A stretch of DNA of 64,000 nucleotides, taken from the NCBI GenBank assembly GCA_903843965.1, contig CAIMRY010000031.1:124001-188000 (forward strand), given 5' to 3'. The notes under the pieces were generated by a model. That model had not been told where the DNA came from. It ran no database searches and worked only from the letters and a program-made list of their open reading frames with translations. Shown here in pieces: positions 24,574 through 33,559 of this stretch. Source of the DNA: an uncultured delta proteobacterium. Lineage in GTDB: Bacteria > Desulfobacterota > Desulfovibrionia > Desulfovibrionales > Desulfovibrionaceae. How positions within the stretch are numbered: position 1 is the first letter of the stretch; each line of letters begins with the position of its first letter. A program made the translations under genes and the position numbers.

Positions 24574-26166
24574 CTAGTCCACTCGATAGTGGCAGCCCTG
24601 GCTCTTGGTGTTGCGCATGGCGGCCAGGGTGACCACGTACGCGGTCTGGCAGCCGTGGAAGAGGTCGATGATGGGCTTGCTGATGGGCGTCATCTTGTAG
24701 AAGTCGTGCATGTTCTTGGACAGGTTGCGCAGGTCCTCGAAGGCGCGGCGCAGGCGGGCGTTGGAGCGGATGATGCCCACGTAGTTCCACATGGTGTTGC
24801 GGATGGTGGCCCAGTCCTGGGCGATGAGCGCCGGGTCCTCGTTGTGGATGTCGCCGGGGTTCTTCCAGTCGGGGATGGCGTCGGCCAGCTTTCTGGTCAG
24901 CCGCCACTTGGCGCCCAGGCGTTTGGCGATGTCCTGCCCGGCGCTGTGGCCCCAGAGCAGGCCCTCCAAGAGGGAGGTGCTGGCCAGGCGGTTGGCCCCG
25001 TGCACGCCGGTGCAGGTGCATTCGCCCGCGCCATACAGGCGCTCCAGGGTGGTCCGGCCGCGCGTGTCCACCAGCATGCCGCCGCAGAAGTAGTGCGCCG
25101 CAGGCACCACCGGAATGGGCGCAACGCGCATGTCGATGCCCTGCTCCTGGCACTTGCTGTAGATGGTGGGGAAGCGCTCGGCCACCTCCTGGTGCATGCC
25201 CTGGGTGGTGTCGAGGTACACGCAGTCCTCGTCCGTGGCCAGCATCTCGGCCATGATGGCGCGGGTGACGATGTCGCGCGGGGCCAGGTCGCCGCGCTGG
25301 TCGTAGCGCGACATGAAGGCCTCGCCCTTGCCGTTGACCAGGCGCGCGCCCTCGCCGCGCACGGCCTCGGAGATCAGGAAGCGCCGCTCGAAGCGCCTGG
25401 CGCCCTGATAGAAGGCCGTGGGGTGGAACTGCACGTATTCCAGGTTGTGCAGCTTGACCCCGGCGCGGTTGGCCATGGACAGCCCGGAGCCGATGGACCC
25501 GCGCGAGTTGGTGGTGTGCAGGAAGATGTGCCCGGCCCCGCCCGTGGCCAGCACGGTGAAGTCGGCCAGGACGATCTCCACCTGGGAGAGCTGCTCGTTG
25601 AACACATAGGCCCCGACGCACTGGTTGGCCAGGTTGTACTTGAAGTCCTGGTGCGTGGCGTGGTGGTGCGTGGTCAAGAGGTCGATGGCCGTGCGTCCGG
25701 AGAGCACGCGGATGTTGGGCGCGGCCAGCACGGCTTCGGTCAGGCGCTGCATGATGGTCAGGCCGGTGTGGTCTGCGGCGTAGAGGATGCGGGCCACGCT
25801 GTGGCCGCCCTCGCGCGTGAAGTTCCATTCGTCGGCATCGTGGTGGGAAAAGGGCACGTGGTAGGCGTCGATGAGGGTCTTCTGCAGGACTTTGGGGCCC
25901 TTGTGGCACAGGTAGCGCACGGCGCGCAGGTAGTTCTGGCCCCACCCGGCGGTCATGATGTCCTTTTCGAGGATGGCCGGGTCGTCGCCCTGGGAGTGGA
26001 ACACGATGCCGCCCTGGGCCAGGCGCGTGTTCCCGGTGAAGAGATTTTCGCCGGCGGTGAGCAGGATCACGTCCACGCCGGACTCGGCCAGGGTGAGGGC
26101 GGCCACGGACCCGGCGATGCCGGAGCCGATGACCAGCACGTCGGACTTGAGGCGGTAGTCGTTCAT
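24574..26166 (-). CDS. nadB: L-aspartate oxidase
   Basis: A 530-residue FAD enzyme that oxidises aspartate to iminoaspartate, the first step of de novo NAD synthesis. The dinucleotide fold (DVLVIGSGIAGSVAALTLAESG), the catalytic-domain stretch TTNSRGSIGSGLSMANRAG, and GECTCTGVHGANRLASTSLLEGLLWG near the flavin are diagnostic. It is transcribed after nadC and nadA with short gaps. Fumarate reductase homology exists, but the neighbours settle the identity. Confidence 0.95.
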   Translation of the reverse strand: MNDYRLKSDVLVIGSGIAGSVAALTLAESGVDVILLTAGENLFTGNTRLAQGGIVFHSQGDDPAILEKDIMTAGWGQNYLRAVRYLCHKGPKVLQKTLIDAYHVPFSHHDADEWNFTREGGHSVARILYAADHTGLTIMQRLTEAVLAAPNIRVLSGRTAIDLLTTHHHATHQDFKYNLANQCVGAYVFNEQLSQVEIVLADFTVLATGGAGHIFLHTTNSRGSIGSGLSMANRAGVKLHNLEYVQFHPTAFYQGARRFERRFLISEAVRGEGARLVNGKGEAFMSRYDQRGDLAPRDIVTRAIMAEMLATDEDCVYLDTTQGMHQEVAERFPTIYSKCQEQGIDMRVAPIPVVPAAHYFCGGMLVDTRGRTTLERLYGAGECTCTGVHGANRLASTSLLEGLLWGHSAGQDIAKRLGAKWRLTRKLADAIPDWKNPGDIHNEDPALIAQDWATIRNTMWNYVGIIRSNARLRRAFEDLRNLSKNMHDFYKMTPISKPIIDLFHGCQTAYVVTLAAMRNTKSQGCHYRVD

Positions 26167-26202
26167 CCTGGCTCCTTGGGAAGGCGGGGCGGGCCGAAGC
26201 GT

Positions 26203-27234
26203 TTAGGCGCAGATGCGCAGCATGCGCTCCAGGGCCACGCAGGAATGCTCGACGACATCAGGGCTCAGGCAAAGCGGTGTTGCGGCGTCAAGGTTCGTGA
26301 GCAACTCAAGCAGGCCCTCCTCGGTGGTCTTGGCCATGTTCGAGCAGGCCAGGGCCTTGAGCGGGAAGATCTCCTTGCCCTCGGCCTTGTGGCGGGCGGC
26401 CAGGCGCTGCACCAGGTTCATCTCCGTGGCCACGGCGATCTTGGCCCCGGCGGGCGCGCTCGCGCAGTACTTGATGAGGTACGAGGTGGAGCCTGCGCCG
26501 TCTGCTGCGCGCACCACGCCCTGGGAGCATTCCGGGTGCGCCACCACGCGCACGCCGGGCCTGGCCCTGCGCAGGTCCTGAATCTGGGCCTTCCTGAACA
26601 TGTGGTGGATGGCGCAGGCCCCGGGCCACAGGAGCAGCCGGGCGTACTGGGCCTTCTTGTGGTCCAGGCGGCGGCCCTCGTCGCGGATGTTGATCTCCAG
26701 GCGTTCGGCGGGGTCGATGTTCAACTGGTTGGCGGTGTTGTGCCCCAGGTTCTTGTCCGGCAAAAAAAGCACGGCGTCGCCCTGCTGCAGCGCCCATTCG
26801 AGCATGACCCTGGCGTTGGCCGAGGTGCATACGCTGCCGCCGTAAAGCCCGCACACGGCCTTCACCTCGGCCGAGGAGTTGACGTAGGCCAGGGGGATGA
26901 CCAAGCGGCCGTCCTCGCGCAGGGCTGTGAGCACATCCTCCACGCGGGCAGCCGGGGCCATGTCGGCCATGGGGCAGGTGGCGTCGGCGCGGGGGGTGTG
27001 GATCTTCTGGCCGGGCCGGGCCAGGGCCGCAGCGGACTCGGCCATGAAGCGCACACCGCAGAAGACCACGTGCTCGGCGGCCAGGCCGTCGATCTTGCGG
27101 GCCAGCTCCAGCGAGTCGCCCTGGAAATCCACGTGGCGGATGACCTCGTCGGACTGGTAGTGGTGGCCCAGGATGGCCAGCCTTGTGCCAAACTTCGCGC
27201 GCAGGGACTCGATGCGTTCGTCAAGTGGGCTCAT
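26203..27234 (-). CDS. nadA: Quinolinate synthase
   Basis: A 343-residue NadA that condenses iminoaspartate with dihydroxyacetone phosphate to quinolinate using a [4Fe-4S] cluster. Three repeated motifs of the fold are visible, including ILGHHYQSDEVIRHVDFQGDS, VVFCGVRFMAE and the cluster cysteines in SVCTSANA, HPEC and ACSNM. The last is CPNM in most homologues, so the serine is a small variation. It lies between nadC and nadB. Confidence 0.95.
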   Translation of the reverse strand: MSPLDERIESLRAKFGTRLAILGHHYQSDEVIRHVDFQGDSLELARKIDGLAAEHVVFCGVRFMAESAAALARPGQKIHTPRADATCPMADMAPAARVEDVLTALREDGRLVIPLAYVNSSAEVKAVCGLYGGSVCTSANARVMLEWALQQGDAVLFLPDKNLGHNTANQLNIDPAERLEINIRDEGRRLDHKKAQYARLLLWPGACAIHHMFRKAQIQDLRRARPGVRVVAHPECSQGVVRAADGAGSTSYLIKYCASAPAGAKIAVATEMNLVQRLAARHKAEGKEIFPLKALACSNMAKTTEEGLLELLTNLDAATPLCLSPDVVEHSCVALERMLRICA

Positions 27235-27275
27235 GCTGCTGTCCTCATGCTGCCTGCATACTCGTCTTGAAAAGG

Positions 27276-28160
27276 TTATTCAAGCGGCTGAATGCGCATG
27301 CTCAAATCCGCAGCCGGGGCGGAGTGGGTGATGCGGCCAACGGACACGAAGTCCGGGCCTGCGGCTCCGATGGCGGCGATGTTCTCCAGGGTTACGTTGC
27401 CGCTGGCCTCGGTCTCGATGCCGTGCGGCACGCGGGCCAGCGCCTCGCGCAGGAGGCCCAGGTCCATGTTGTCGAGCATGATGCGCGAGGCCTGCGCGGC
27501 CACCGCCTCATCCACCTCGGCCAGGGTCCGGCACTCCACCTCGATGGGCGGGCAGTTCTCGGGATAGGCCTGGCGCAGCTTGGCCACGGCGGGCGTGATG
27601 CCCCCGGCGTGGTCGATGTGGTTGTCCTTGACCATGAGCATGTCCGACAGGTTCAGGCGGTGGTTTTTGGCCCCGCCCACGCGCACGGCGTATTTCTCGG
27701 GGTAGCGCAGGCCGGGCAGAGTCTTGCGGGTGTCGAGCAGGGTGGTGCGCGTGCCCTGAAGCGCGGCCACATAGCGCGCGGTCAGGCTGGCGATGCCGGA
27801 GAGGTGCCCCAGGTAGTTCAGGATCACGCGCTCGGTGCGCAGGATGTGCGTGGCCGGGGCCTGGATGGCCGCCAGCATGGTTCCGGCGGGCACGCGCTGG
27901 CCCTCGTCCACGTTGAGCATGTGTTGGAACTCGCAGCCTGCGAATTCCAGGATGAGCGGGATGAGCGGTAGGCCCGCCACCAGGGTCTCCTCCTTGGCCA
28001 CGATGTGCGCCACGGCCAGGTCGGAGTCCTCAAAAATTCCAAGTGATGTCAGGTCCTTGCCATCCTCGCTCAAGGCGATGCGGATGCCCGCCAGAAGAAA
28101 CAGCTTGGCCTCGGCCTGGAAAAAAGTCTCGAACAACGTCTCAGGCAAGGATGCGGACAT
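27276..28160 (-). CDS. nadC: Nicotinate-nucleotide pyrophosphorylase (carboxylating)
   Basis: A 294-residue NadC converting quinolinate and PRPP to nicotinate mononucleotide. Family motifs include ERVILNYLGHLSGIASLTARYV, TRKTLPGLRYPEKYAVRVGGAKNHRLNLSDMLMVKDNH, EVECRTLAEVDEAV and VSVGRITHSAPAADLSM. It is the first gene of the nadC-nadA-nadB run and completes the de novo NAD branch in one operon. Confidence 0.95.
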   Translation of the reverse strand: MSASLPETLFETFFQAEAKLFLLAGIRIALSEDGKDLTSLGIFEDSDLAVAHIVAKEETLVAGLPLIPLILEFAGCEFQHMLNVDEGQRVPAGTMLAAIQAPATHILRTERVILNYLGHLSGIASLTARYVAALQGTRTTLLDTRKTLPGLRYPEKYAVRVGGAKNHRLNLSDMLMVKDNHIDHAGGITPAVAKLRQAYPENCPPIEVECRTLAEVDEAVAAQASRIMLDNMDLGLLREALARVPHGIETEASGNVTLENIAAIGAAGPDFVSVGRITHSAPAADLSMRIQPLE

Positions 28161-28252
28161 GCGCGCGTCTCCCTCTCATGGTGTGGTCGAGATTGGTAGG
28201 TGAGGATTCCCGCGCCGTCAAGAGCGGGCCGGGGACAGGGCTTGGCCGGGAC

Positions 28253-29035
28253 CTAGCGGACGAGGTCGCGCTCGACGTAGCCCTGGCGCTGGCCCGAGGG
28301 GTTGGCCAGGTCGTGCGGGCTCACGCCCAGGGAGGTGCGCACCGAGGGCCGCATGCCGCCGTTTTGCCGAAGCTGCGGCAGAATGGCCCGGATGTTGCGG
28401 TTCACAGGCACGGTCCAGTGGTGGGCGGCCATGACCTGGCCGTTGTCCAGGGCCGTGATCCGGGCCGAAACGTAGACCACCTTGTCGGCGATGAGGTAGC
28501 TGCCGGTGAGCACGCAGGGCCGGGCCGGGCTGATCTCGTCCTGCATGCGCTGATCTTCGGCCTTGCGCGCGCCTGGAGTTGTGGGCAGGGGGTCGTGCTC
28601 CACGGGCACGGGCCGCACGGTGGCCGGTATCCTGGCCGGTCCGTCGGTGACCATGAAGCTGCGCAGGGCCAGGCGCGCCGCCACCTGGTCGGACACCAGG
28701 AGACCGAAGGGCGAGGGGTCGGCGGGGTCGACACGGTTGGTGAAGCGCTCGTAATAAATGGGCGACTTCTTGTTCATGGCGGGCATGAACAGGCCCATGA
28801 GATCGTCTGCAGCGTCGTAGCTGATGTCGATGAGCGGGGTGTTGTCCTCGCGGAAGAGCTCGGCCGTGGTGGGCCGGGTGCCCAGCACGTCGTCCTTGGC
28901 GTCGACCATGGTGCGCTTGATGCTGTTGTAGTACGAGGTGGTGCTGCTGCCGCCGCCGCAGCCAAAGAGGGCCGCGCTGGCCAGAACGACCAGGGCGGGC
29001 AGGAATAATGCGGGGAGGCGGTGTGTTGCGCTCAT
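28253..29035 (-). CDS. FlgO-domain lipoprotein
   Basis: A 260-residue lipoprotein (LASAALFGCGGG lipobox). The central part, LVSDQVAARLALRSFMV through PCVLTGSYLIADKVVYVSARITALDNGQVMAAHHWTV, matches the FlgO fold found in outer-membrane flagellar lipoproteins and related envelope proteins. The motAB genes nearby make a flagellar role possible, but they are on the other strand and separated by pnp. It could also be a general envelope lipoprotein. Confidence 0.75.
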   Translation of the reverse strand: MSATHRLPALFLPALVVLASAALFGCGGGSSTTSYYNSIKRTMVDAKDDVLGTRPTTAELFREDNTPLIDISYDAADDLMGLFMPAMNKKSPIYYERFTNRVDPADPSPFGLLVSDQVAARLALRSFMVTDGPARIPATVRPVPVEHDPLPTTPGARKAEDQRMQDEISPARPCVLTGSYLIADKVVYVSARITALDNGQVMAAHHWTVPVNRNIRAILPQLRQNGGMRPSVRTSLGVSPHDLANPSGQRQGYVERDLVR

Positions 29036-29078
29036 TTCGGGTTCATCCGGTGTGCCGGTGGTTGCAGCGTTCGAGCGT

Positions 29079-29109
29079 CACATAGAGTGTAGCGGGCACA
29101 TAGAGTGTA
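29079..29109. repeat. 13-bp direct repeat upstream of the FlgO-like gene
   Basis: CACATAGAGTGTA occurs at 29079-29091 and 29097-29109, an 18-bp period. Each copy has ACA/TGT ends with partial dyad symmetry. The pair lies 43 nt before the start of the FlgO-like gene and could be a regulator binding site. Confidence 0.6.
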
Positions 29110-29142
29110 TCGTACTTTTGACGGAAAAACTTTACGCTCTGG

Positions 29143-30033
29143 TCATCGTGCAGGATTCAGGCCAGCAGAATCCACGCCAGCAGAATCCAGGCCAGGCAGC
29201 GCGCCCGCCACGGCCTCCAGCAAAAGCGCCATGTCCGCAGAGGCCTTGCCAGCCATTTCAAGGACTTCCTGGTGGCTGGTGCGGGCCATGCAGTCGGGCA
29301 GGTTCTTGTTGGTCAGGCAACTTATGCCCAGCACGCGCAGGCCCATGTGCGCGGCGGCAATGGCCTCAATGGCGGTGCTCATCCCTATGGCGTCCGCCCC
29401 GAGGCGTCGATAAGCTCTTGTCTCGGCGGGGGTCTCCAGGTTCGGCCCGGCCACCTGGATGTACACGCCGCGCTCCAGCACCAGGCCCAGGCGCCGGGCC
29501 TGGCTGGCGGCCAGGGCCAGCAGCCGTGGGCACCAGACCTGGCTCAAGTCCGGGAAGCGCGGCCCCCAGGCGTCGCAGTTGGGCCCGGTGAGCGGCGACT
29601 GGCCGGAGAAGTTGATGTGGTCGGTGATGCACATCAGCGTTCCGGCGCTGAAAAGCGGGTTCAGGGCCCCGGCGGCGTTGGTCAGCATCAGGGTGCGCAC
29701 GCCCAGTTCGGCAAGGATGCGCACGTTCAGGCAGGCCTCGGCTGCGGTGTAGCCCTCGTAGAGGTGCACGCGCCCGCACAGGGCCACGACCGGCTGGCCG
29801 CCGAGCAGCCCCGCGCGCAGAAAGCCGCCGTGGCCCTCGACCGTGGATTGCGGCAGGCCCGGTATCTCGGCGTAGGGCAGGTCCACGTGCGCGGTGATGC
29901 GCTCGCGCACGGCCCCAAGGCCGGAACCAAGCACGAGGCCCAAGGTTCCTGCTTGAACATTGCATACCTTTTCGCGTATGAAGCGGGCAGAGTGCCGGAC
30001 AGCATCGAGGTCGTTCACGGTTTTTTTCATCAT
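29143..30033 (-). CDS. Purine nucleoside phosphorylase
   Basis: A 296-residue enzyme of the trimeric PNP class, splitting inosine/guanosine with phosphate. Motifs are LGLVLGSGLGAV (phosphate loop), GHGGFLRAGLLGG, GRVHLYEGY, LTNAAGALNP, YIQVAGPNLETPAE and GADAIGMSTAIEAIAAAHMGL, with Asn in CLTNKN for the purine site. The start is ATG 30033 (MMKKTVNDLD) after AAGGA. The C-terminal tail of about 15 residues is a low-complexity repeat and probably dispensable. It is divergent from motA across 71 nt. Confidence 0.93.
   Translation of the reverse strand: MMKKTVNDLDAVRHSARFIREKVCNVQAGTLGLVLGSGLGAVRERITAHVDLPYAEIPGLPQSTVEGHGGFLRAGLLGGQPVVALCGRVHLYEGYTAAEACLNVRILAELGVRTLMLTNAAGALNPLFSAGTLMCITDHINFSGQSPLTGPNCDAWGPRFPDLSQVWCPRLLALAASQARRLGLVLERGVYIQVAGPNLETPAETRAYRRLGADAIGMSTAIEAIAAAHMGLRVLGISCLTNKNLPDCMARTSHQEVLEMAGKASADMALLLEAVAGALPGLDSAGVDSAGLNPAR
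29161..29190 (-). repeat. 15-bp tandem repeat in the pnp tail
   Basis: GCCAGCAGAATCCAC (29161-29175) is followed by the same unit with one change (29176-29190). Read on the minus strand it encodes the tandem pentapeptides at the end of the phosphorylase (DSAGV, DSAGL). Confidence 0.65.
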
Positions 30034-30104
30034 GGTGTTCCTTGCGCCCCTGGGCGGATATATCCCAGGAGAGCCGGAAAGCCAAGCCAGGGTAGGCACA
30101 GCGT

Positions 30105-30857
30105 ATGGATTTCCCTTCACTCTTAGGCATGTTGGTCGGACTGGTGATGGTCTTCGGGTCCATCTTCCTGCATTCCTCCGGCAACATGAGCATGTACTGG
30201 GACCCTTTTGCCCTGATGATCGTTCTGGGAGGCTCCCTGGCCTCGATCATGGTGGCCTTCCCCTTTGAAGAGGTCCGGCAGGCTATCCACGCGGCGTTCA
30301 AGGTCTTCGCCTCGCGCAAGGTCAGAGTGCGCGAGGTGGTGGGCACAATGGTCAAGATCGCCGAGATCAGCCGCCGCGAGGGAATCGTGGCCCTGGAGCA
30401 TATCAAGACCGAGAACGTCGTGCTCAAGAAGGCCTGCCAGCTTATAGCCGACAATGCCGACCCGGAGCTCATCCGCCGGACCCTGACCATCGAGATCAAC
30501 GCCATGAAGCGCCGCCACAAGGTGGCCCACGACGTGTTCAAGCGCCTGGGCGCCCTGACCCCGGCCTACGGCATGATGGGCACCCTGATCGGCCTGGTGC
30601 AGATGCTCTCCCAGCTCAGCAACCCGGCGAGCATCGGCCCGGCCATGGCCATGGCCCTTTTGACCACCTTGTACGGTTCTGTTTTTTCAACCATGATCTT
30701 CTTGCCCATGGGCGCGAAACTGCAGGCCAGAACCCTCCAGGAACAGCTCTCCCTGGAGGTGATTTTCGAGGGCGCGAAGTCCATCCTCGTCAACAACAAC
30801 CCCACGCTGGTGTACGAAAAGCTGTCCTCCTACATGCCGCCCAGCGAGAGGAAGTAG
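30105..30857 (+). CDS. motA: Flagellar motor stator protein MotA
   Basis: A 250-residue inner-membrane protein with four membrane segments. MotA4MotB2 or MotA5MotB2 complexes conduct ions and turn the flagellum. Visible are the N-terminal pair (LLGMLVGLVMVFGSIFL, PFALMIVLGGSLASIMVAF), a cytoplasmic loop with charged residues contacting FliG, and the conserved C-terminal pair (ALTPAYGMMGTLIGLVQML, GPAMAMALLTTLYGSVFSTMIFLPMG). The next gene, motB, begins 3 nt later. Confidence 0.95.
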   Translation: MDFPSLLGMLVGLVMVFGSIFLHSSGNMSMYWDPFALMIVLGGSLASIMVAFPFEEVRQAIHAAFKVFASRKVRVREVVGTMVKIAEISRREGIVALEHIKTENVVLKKACQLIADNADPELIRRTLTIEINAMKRRHKVAHDVFKRLGALTPAYGMMGTLIGLVQMLSQLSNPASIGPAMAMALLTTLYGSVFSTMIFLPMGAKLQARTLQEQLSLEVIFEGAKSILVNNNPTLVYEKLSSYMPPSERK

Positions 30858-30860
30858 GCC

Positions 30861-31601
30861 ATGAGCAACGAGGTTGACGAAGCCATCCTGGAGGACATTG
30901 AAGAGCCGGAAAGCCTGGAATGGCTGTTCACCTTCGCGGACATGATCATGCTCATGTTCGCCACCTTTGTTCTGCTCTACTCCATGTCCACGCCCGATAG
31001 CGGCAAGATCGACGCAGCCCTGCAGTCCGTGGCCGCCGCCCTGGGCGGCAAGGAGAGCAAGCTCGCCACGAGCACCATCAGCCGCGAAGAGGCAGGGGTC
31101 ATTCTGGACCAGGTGATGTTGAACCGGCAGATCCAGGTGGCCCAGCAGAAGGTCTTTTCCGACGTGAAGCTGCTGCAGACCAAAAAAGGGCTGGAGGGGC
31201 TGGTGGGTGCGAACTTCGAGGACGGGGTCATCACCCTGCGCGCCCCGGGCGATGTGCTCTTCAACCGGGGCGACGTGGCCTTGACCGAAAAGGGGCGTCA
31301 GATCATGATGGAGATGAAGGACTTCCTCATCCAGCACGCGGACCAGACCATCAATATCCGGGGCTACACCGACGACCAGCCCCCGCCGTCGGGTTCGCGC
31401 TTCCGGGACAACTGGGAGGTCTCCTCCATGCGCGCGGTGAACGTGCTGCGTGTGCTGATGTCCATGGGCATCGAGCCCAAGCGGCTGACCTCCACGGGCC
31501 TGGCGGACATGAACCCGCTGTTTCCCAACACCAGCGAGGAATACCGGGCCCTGAACCGCAGGGTCGAATTTGTGCTGGAAAAACGAGTCTCCGGCAAGTA
31601 A
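30861..31601 (+). CDS. motB: Flagellar motor stator protein MotB
   Basis: A 246-residue partner of MotA. The plug/membrane helix WLFTFADMIMLMFATFVLLYSM contains the conserved aspartate that carries the ion. The C-terminal OmpA-like domain (about 130-240; INIRGYTDDQPPP...NWEVSSMRAVNVLRVL...NRRVEFVLEK) anchors the stator to peptidoglycan. Whether protons or sodium are used cannot be decided. Confidence 0.95.
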   Translation: MSNEVDEAILEDIEEPESLEWLFTFADMIMLMFATFVLLYSMSTPDSGKIDAALQSVAAALGGKESKLATSTISREEAGVILDQVMLNRQIQVAQQKVFSDVKLLQTKKGLEGLVGANFEDGVITLRAPGDVLFNRGDVALTEKGRQIMMEMKDFLIQHADQTINIRGYTDDQPPPSGSRFRDNWEVSSMRAVNVLRVLMSMGIEPKRLTSTGLADMNPLFPNTSEEYRALNRRVEFVLEKRVSGK

Positions 31602-31680
31602 GGTTTCACCGAAACGTTGCAGGCCATTGCCCCAGGGCAGAGCCTTCCGTTGCAATGCCAAGAATCCCGCGAGGTGCAGT

Positions 31681-32064
31681 ATGGGCTTCGATATCCAGAT
31701 AGACGAAGAAGACAAGCTCCGCCAGGCGTATCGCACGCGCGTGCCCGGGCTGGACATCCGCATCAATTCCAAGAGGGGCCCGCTGGACTTTCCCGTAAGC
31801 GACATCAGCGCCCTGGGCTTCGCCTTTGAGGACAACCCGCGCGGCTACAGCCCCGGCCAGGAGTTCACCTTTGACCTGCTGCTGGCCAAAAAGCTCTTCC
31901 TGGGCGACCTCAAGGCCAAGGTTATGCGCGTGCTGGACCGGGGCATCATCGGCTGCAACTTCCTGGTCATGGAGCGTCGCCAGGAGATCAAGCTGGACAA
32001 GCTCGTGCTGGAGGTCCAGAAGCGCCTCATCGAACTGCGCAAGGCCAAGCGCGCGGCAGAGTAG
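31681..32064 (+). CDS. PilZ domain protein
   Basis: A 127-residue single-domain protein. The c-di-GMP-binding signature appears as YRTRVPG (RxxxR-type) near residue 20 and DISALGF (D/NxSxxG-type) near residue 42. This would link c-di-GMP level to behaviour. Its position 79 nt after motB suggests control of flagellar rotation, as YcgR does. YcgR also has an N-terminal YcgN domain that is missing here. The next gene begins 21 nt later but belongs to lipid metabolism. Confidence 0.82.
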   Translation: MGFDIQIDEEDKLRQAYRTRVPGLDIRINSKRGPLDFPVSDISALGFAFEDNPRGYSPGQEFTFDLLLAKKLFLGDLKAKVMRVLDRGIIGCNFLVMERRQEIKLDKLVLEVQKRLIELRKAKRAAE

Positions 32065-32085
32065 CCGCAGTCCCGAAGCAAGGGA

Positions 32086-33522
32086 ATGTCCAGGCACACG
32101 CTGCTCATCGCCAACCGTGGTGAGATCGCCATGCGCATCCTGCGCGCCTGTATCGCGCTCGGGCACGACTTCGCCTGCGTCTACACATCGGCGGACGAGC
32201 AGTCCGGGCACGTGCGCCTGGCGCGGGATCTCGGCGGGCCGGGCAGGCTCTTTCGCATCAGCTCCTACCAGGATCCCAGCGAGATGCTGGCCGTGGCCGA
32301 CGCGGCGAACGCCACCGCCGTGCATCCCGGCTACGGCTTCTTTGCGGAGGACTACCGCTTCGCCCGGCGCGTGGTGGAGCGAAAGCGCCCGCTGATCTTC
32401 ATCGGCCCCTCCTGGGCCGTGGTGCGCGACCTGGGCGACAAGATCAACACCAAGCGCATCGCCCGCGCCCACCTTGTGCCCACCATCCCCGGCTCGGACA
32501 GGCCCATCTACGACGAGATGGAGGCCGTGGAGCTGGCCCAGACCATCTTCGCCTTCCAGCACGACCAGGGCATCGACGAGGGCTGCGTCCTGGTCAAGGC
32601 CTCGGCCGGGGGCGGCGGCATGGGCATCGAGGAGGTCTACGACGCCGACACCTTCCGCTCCGTGTACCGGCGCATCCGCAATTACGCCAAGCGCAACCTC
32701 TCCGACGAGGGCGTGCTCATCGAACAGCGCATCTTCGACTTCAACCACCTGGAGGTGCAGGTGCTGGCCGAGCGCGGCGGCAAAAACGCCGTGCACCTGG
32801 GCACGCGCAACTGCTCCGTGCAGAGCCTGGGCCGCCAGAAGCGCATCGAGGTGGCCCCCGGCTTCGACCCCGCGAGCCTGGACTACGCCTTTGACGCGGC
32901 GGGCGTCTTGTCCGCCATCACCCGGCACAGCGTGCACATGGCTTTGGCCGTGGGCTACGACAACGTGGGCACCTGGGAGTGGATCGTGACCCCCAGGGGC
33001 GAGCCCTTCCTCATGGAGGTCAACACGCGCATCCAGGTGGAGAACGGCGTTTCGGGCATCACCGCGCGCATCCGTGGCCGGGCTGATTGCGAACAGGGGG
33101 TGGACGTCATTGCCGAGCAGATCCGCCTGGGCCTGGGCGAGCCGCTGGGCTACGCCCAGCAGGACATCTCCCTGGCCGGGGTGGGCATCGAATACCGCAT
33201 CCTGGCCGAGGACCCGGCGGACCGCTTCACCCCCTGCCTGGGCCGCATCGAGGCCTTTGGCTGGAAGCCTGAGCCCTGGCTCCAGGTGTTCACCCAGGTG
33301 CCGCCCCTGGAGCACGGCCAGGAGCCCTACGAGATCCCCATGGACTTTGACCCCAACCTGGCGCTGGGCATCGTCTGGGGCGAGAACCTGGACCAGGCCC
33401 GCAGCCGCGGCGTGGAGTTCTTAAACGGCCTGACGCTTGAAGGCACGGACACCCGGGGCGAGCCCCTGCGCACCAATGTGGCCTTTCTCCTCAGCCGCAC
33501 CCAGACCATTCTGCACTTCTAG
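32086..33522 (+). CDS. Divergent biotin carboxylase (AccC-like)
   Basis: A 478-residue ATP-grasp enzyme that would carboxylate biotin on a carrier. N-terminal LLIANRGEIAMRILRACIALG and VHPGYGFFAED are standard. Active-site features from E. coli AccC remain (MEVNTRIQVE at 310-319), but other motifs differ. The glycine-rich lid is KASAGGGGMGI (171-) instead of GGGGRGM/GGGGKGM. The CSVQRRHQK box reads CSVQSLGRQK (243-252), which is one residue longer and lacks the histidine. VEHPVTE reads VENGVSG. It is probably an acyl-CoA or acetyl-CoA carboxylase subunit of a lineage-specific form, encoded with its transferase and carrier. Confidence 0.85.
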   Translation: MSRHTLLIANRGEIAMRILRACIALGHDFACVYTSADEQSGHVRLARDLGGPGRLFRISSYQDPSEMLAVADAANATAVHPGYGFFAEDYRFARRVVERKRPLIFIGPSWAVVRDLGDKINTKRIARAHLVPTIPGSDRPIYDEMEAVELAQTIFAFQHDQGIDEGCVLVKASAGGGGMGIEEVYDADTFRSVYRRIRNYAKRNLSDEGVLIEQRIFDFNHLEVQVLAERGGKNAVHLGTRNCSVQSLGRQKRIEVAPGFDPASLDYAFDAAGVLSAITRHSVHMALAVGYDNVGTWEWIVTPRGEPFLMEVNTRIQVENGVSGITARIRGRADCEQGVDVIAEQIRLGLGEPLGYAQQDISLAGVGIEYRILAEDPADRFTPCLGRIEAFGWKPEPWLQVFTQVPPLEHGQEPYEIPMDFDPNLALGIVWGENLDQARSRGVEFLNGLTLEGTDTRGEPLRTNVAFLLSRTQTILHF

Positions 33523-33559
33523 GCCAAAGGGGCGCACGCCGACATATGGACGCCAACAC

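Noticed and set aside
24589-27270. Long plus-strand open frame over nadB and nadA
   Set aside because: It is a compositional shadow of well-identified genes on the other strand.
30034-30104. Sigma28- or sigma54-type promoter before motA
   Set aside because: Neither consensus was found in the 71-nt gap; only a CCTGGG/CCCAGG dyad (30049-30069) is present.
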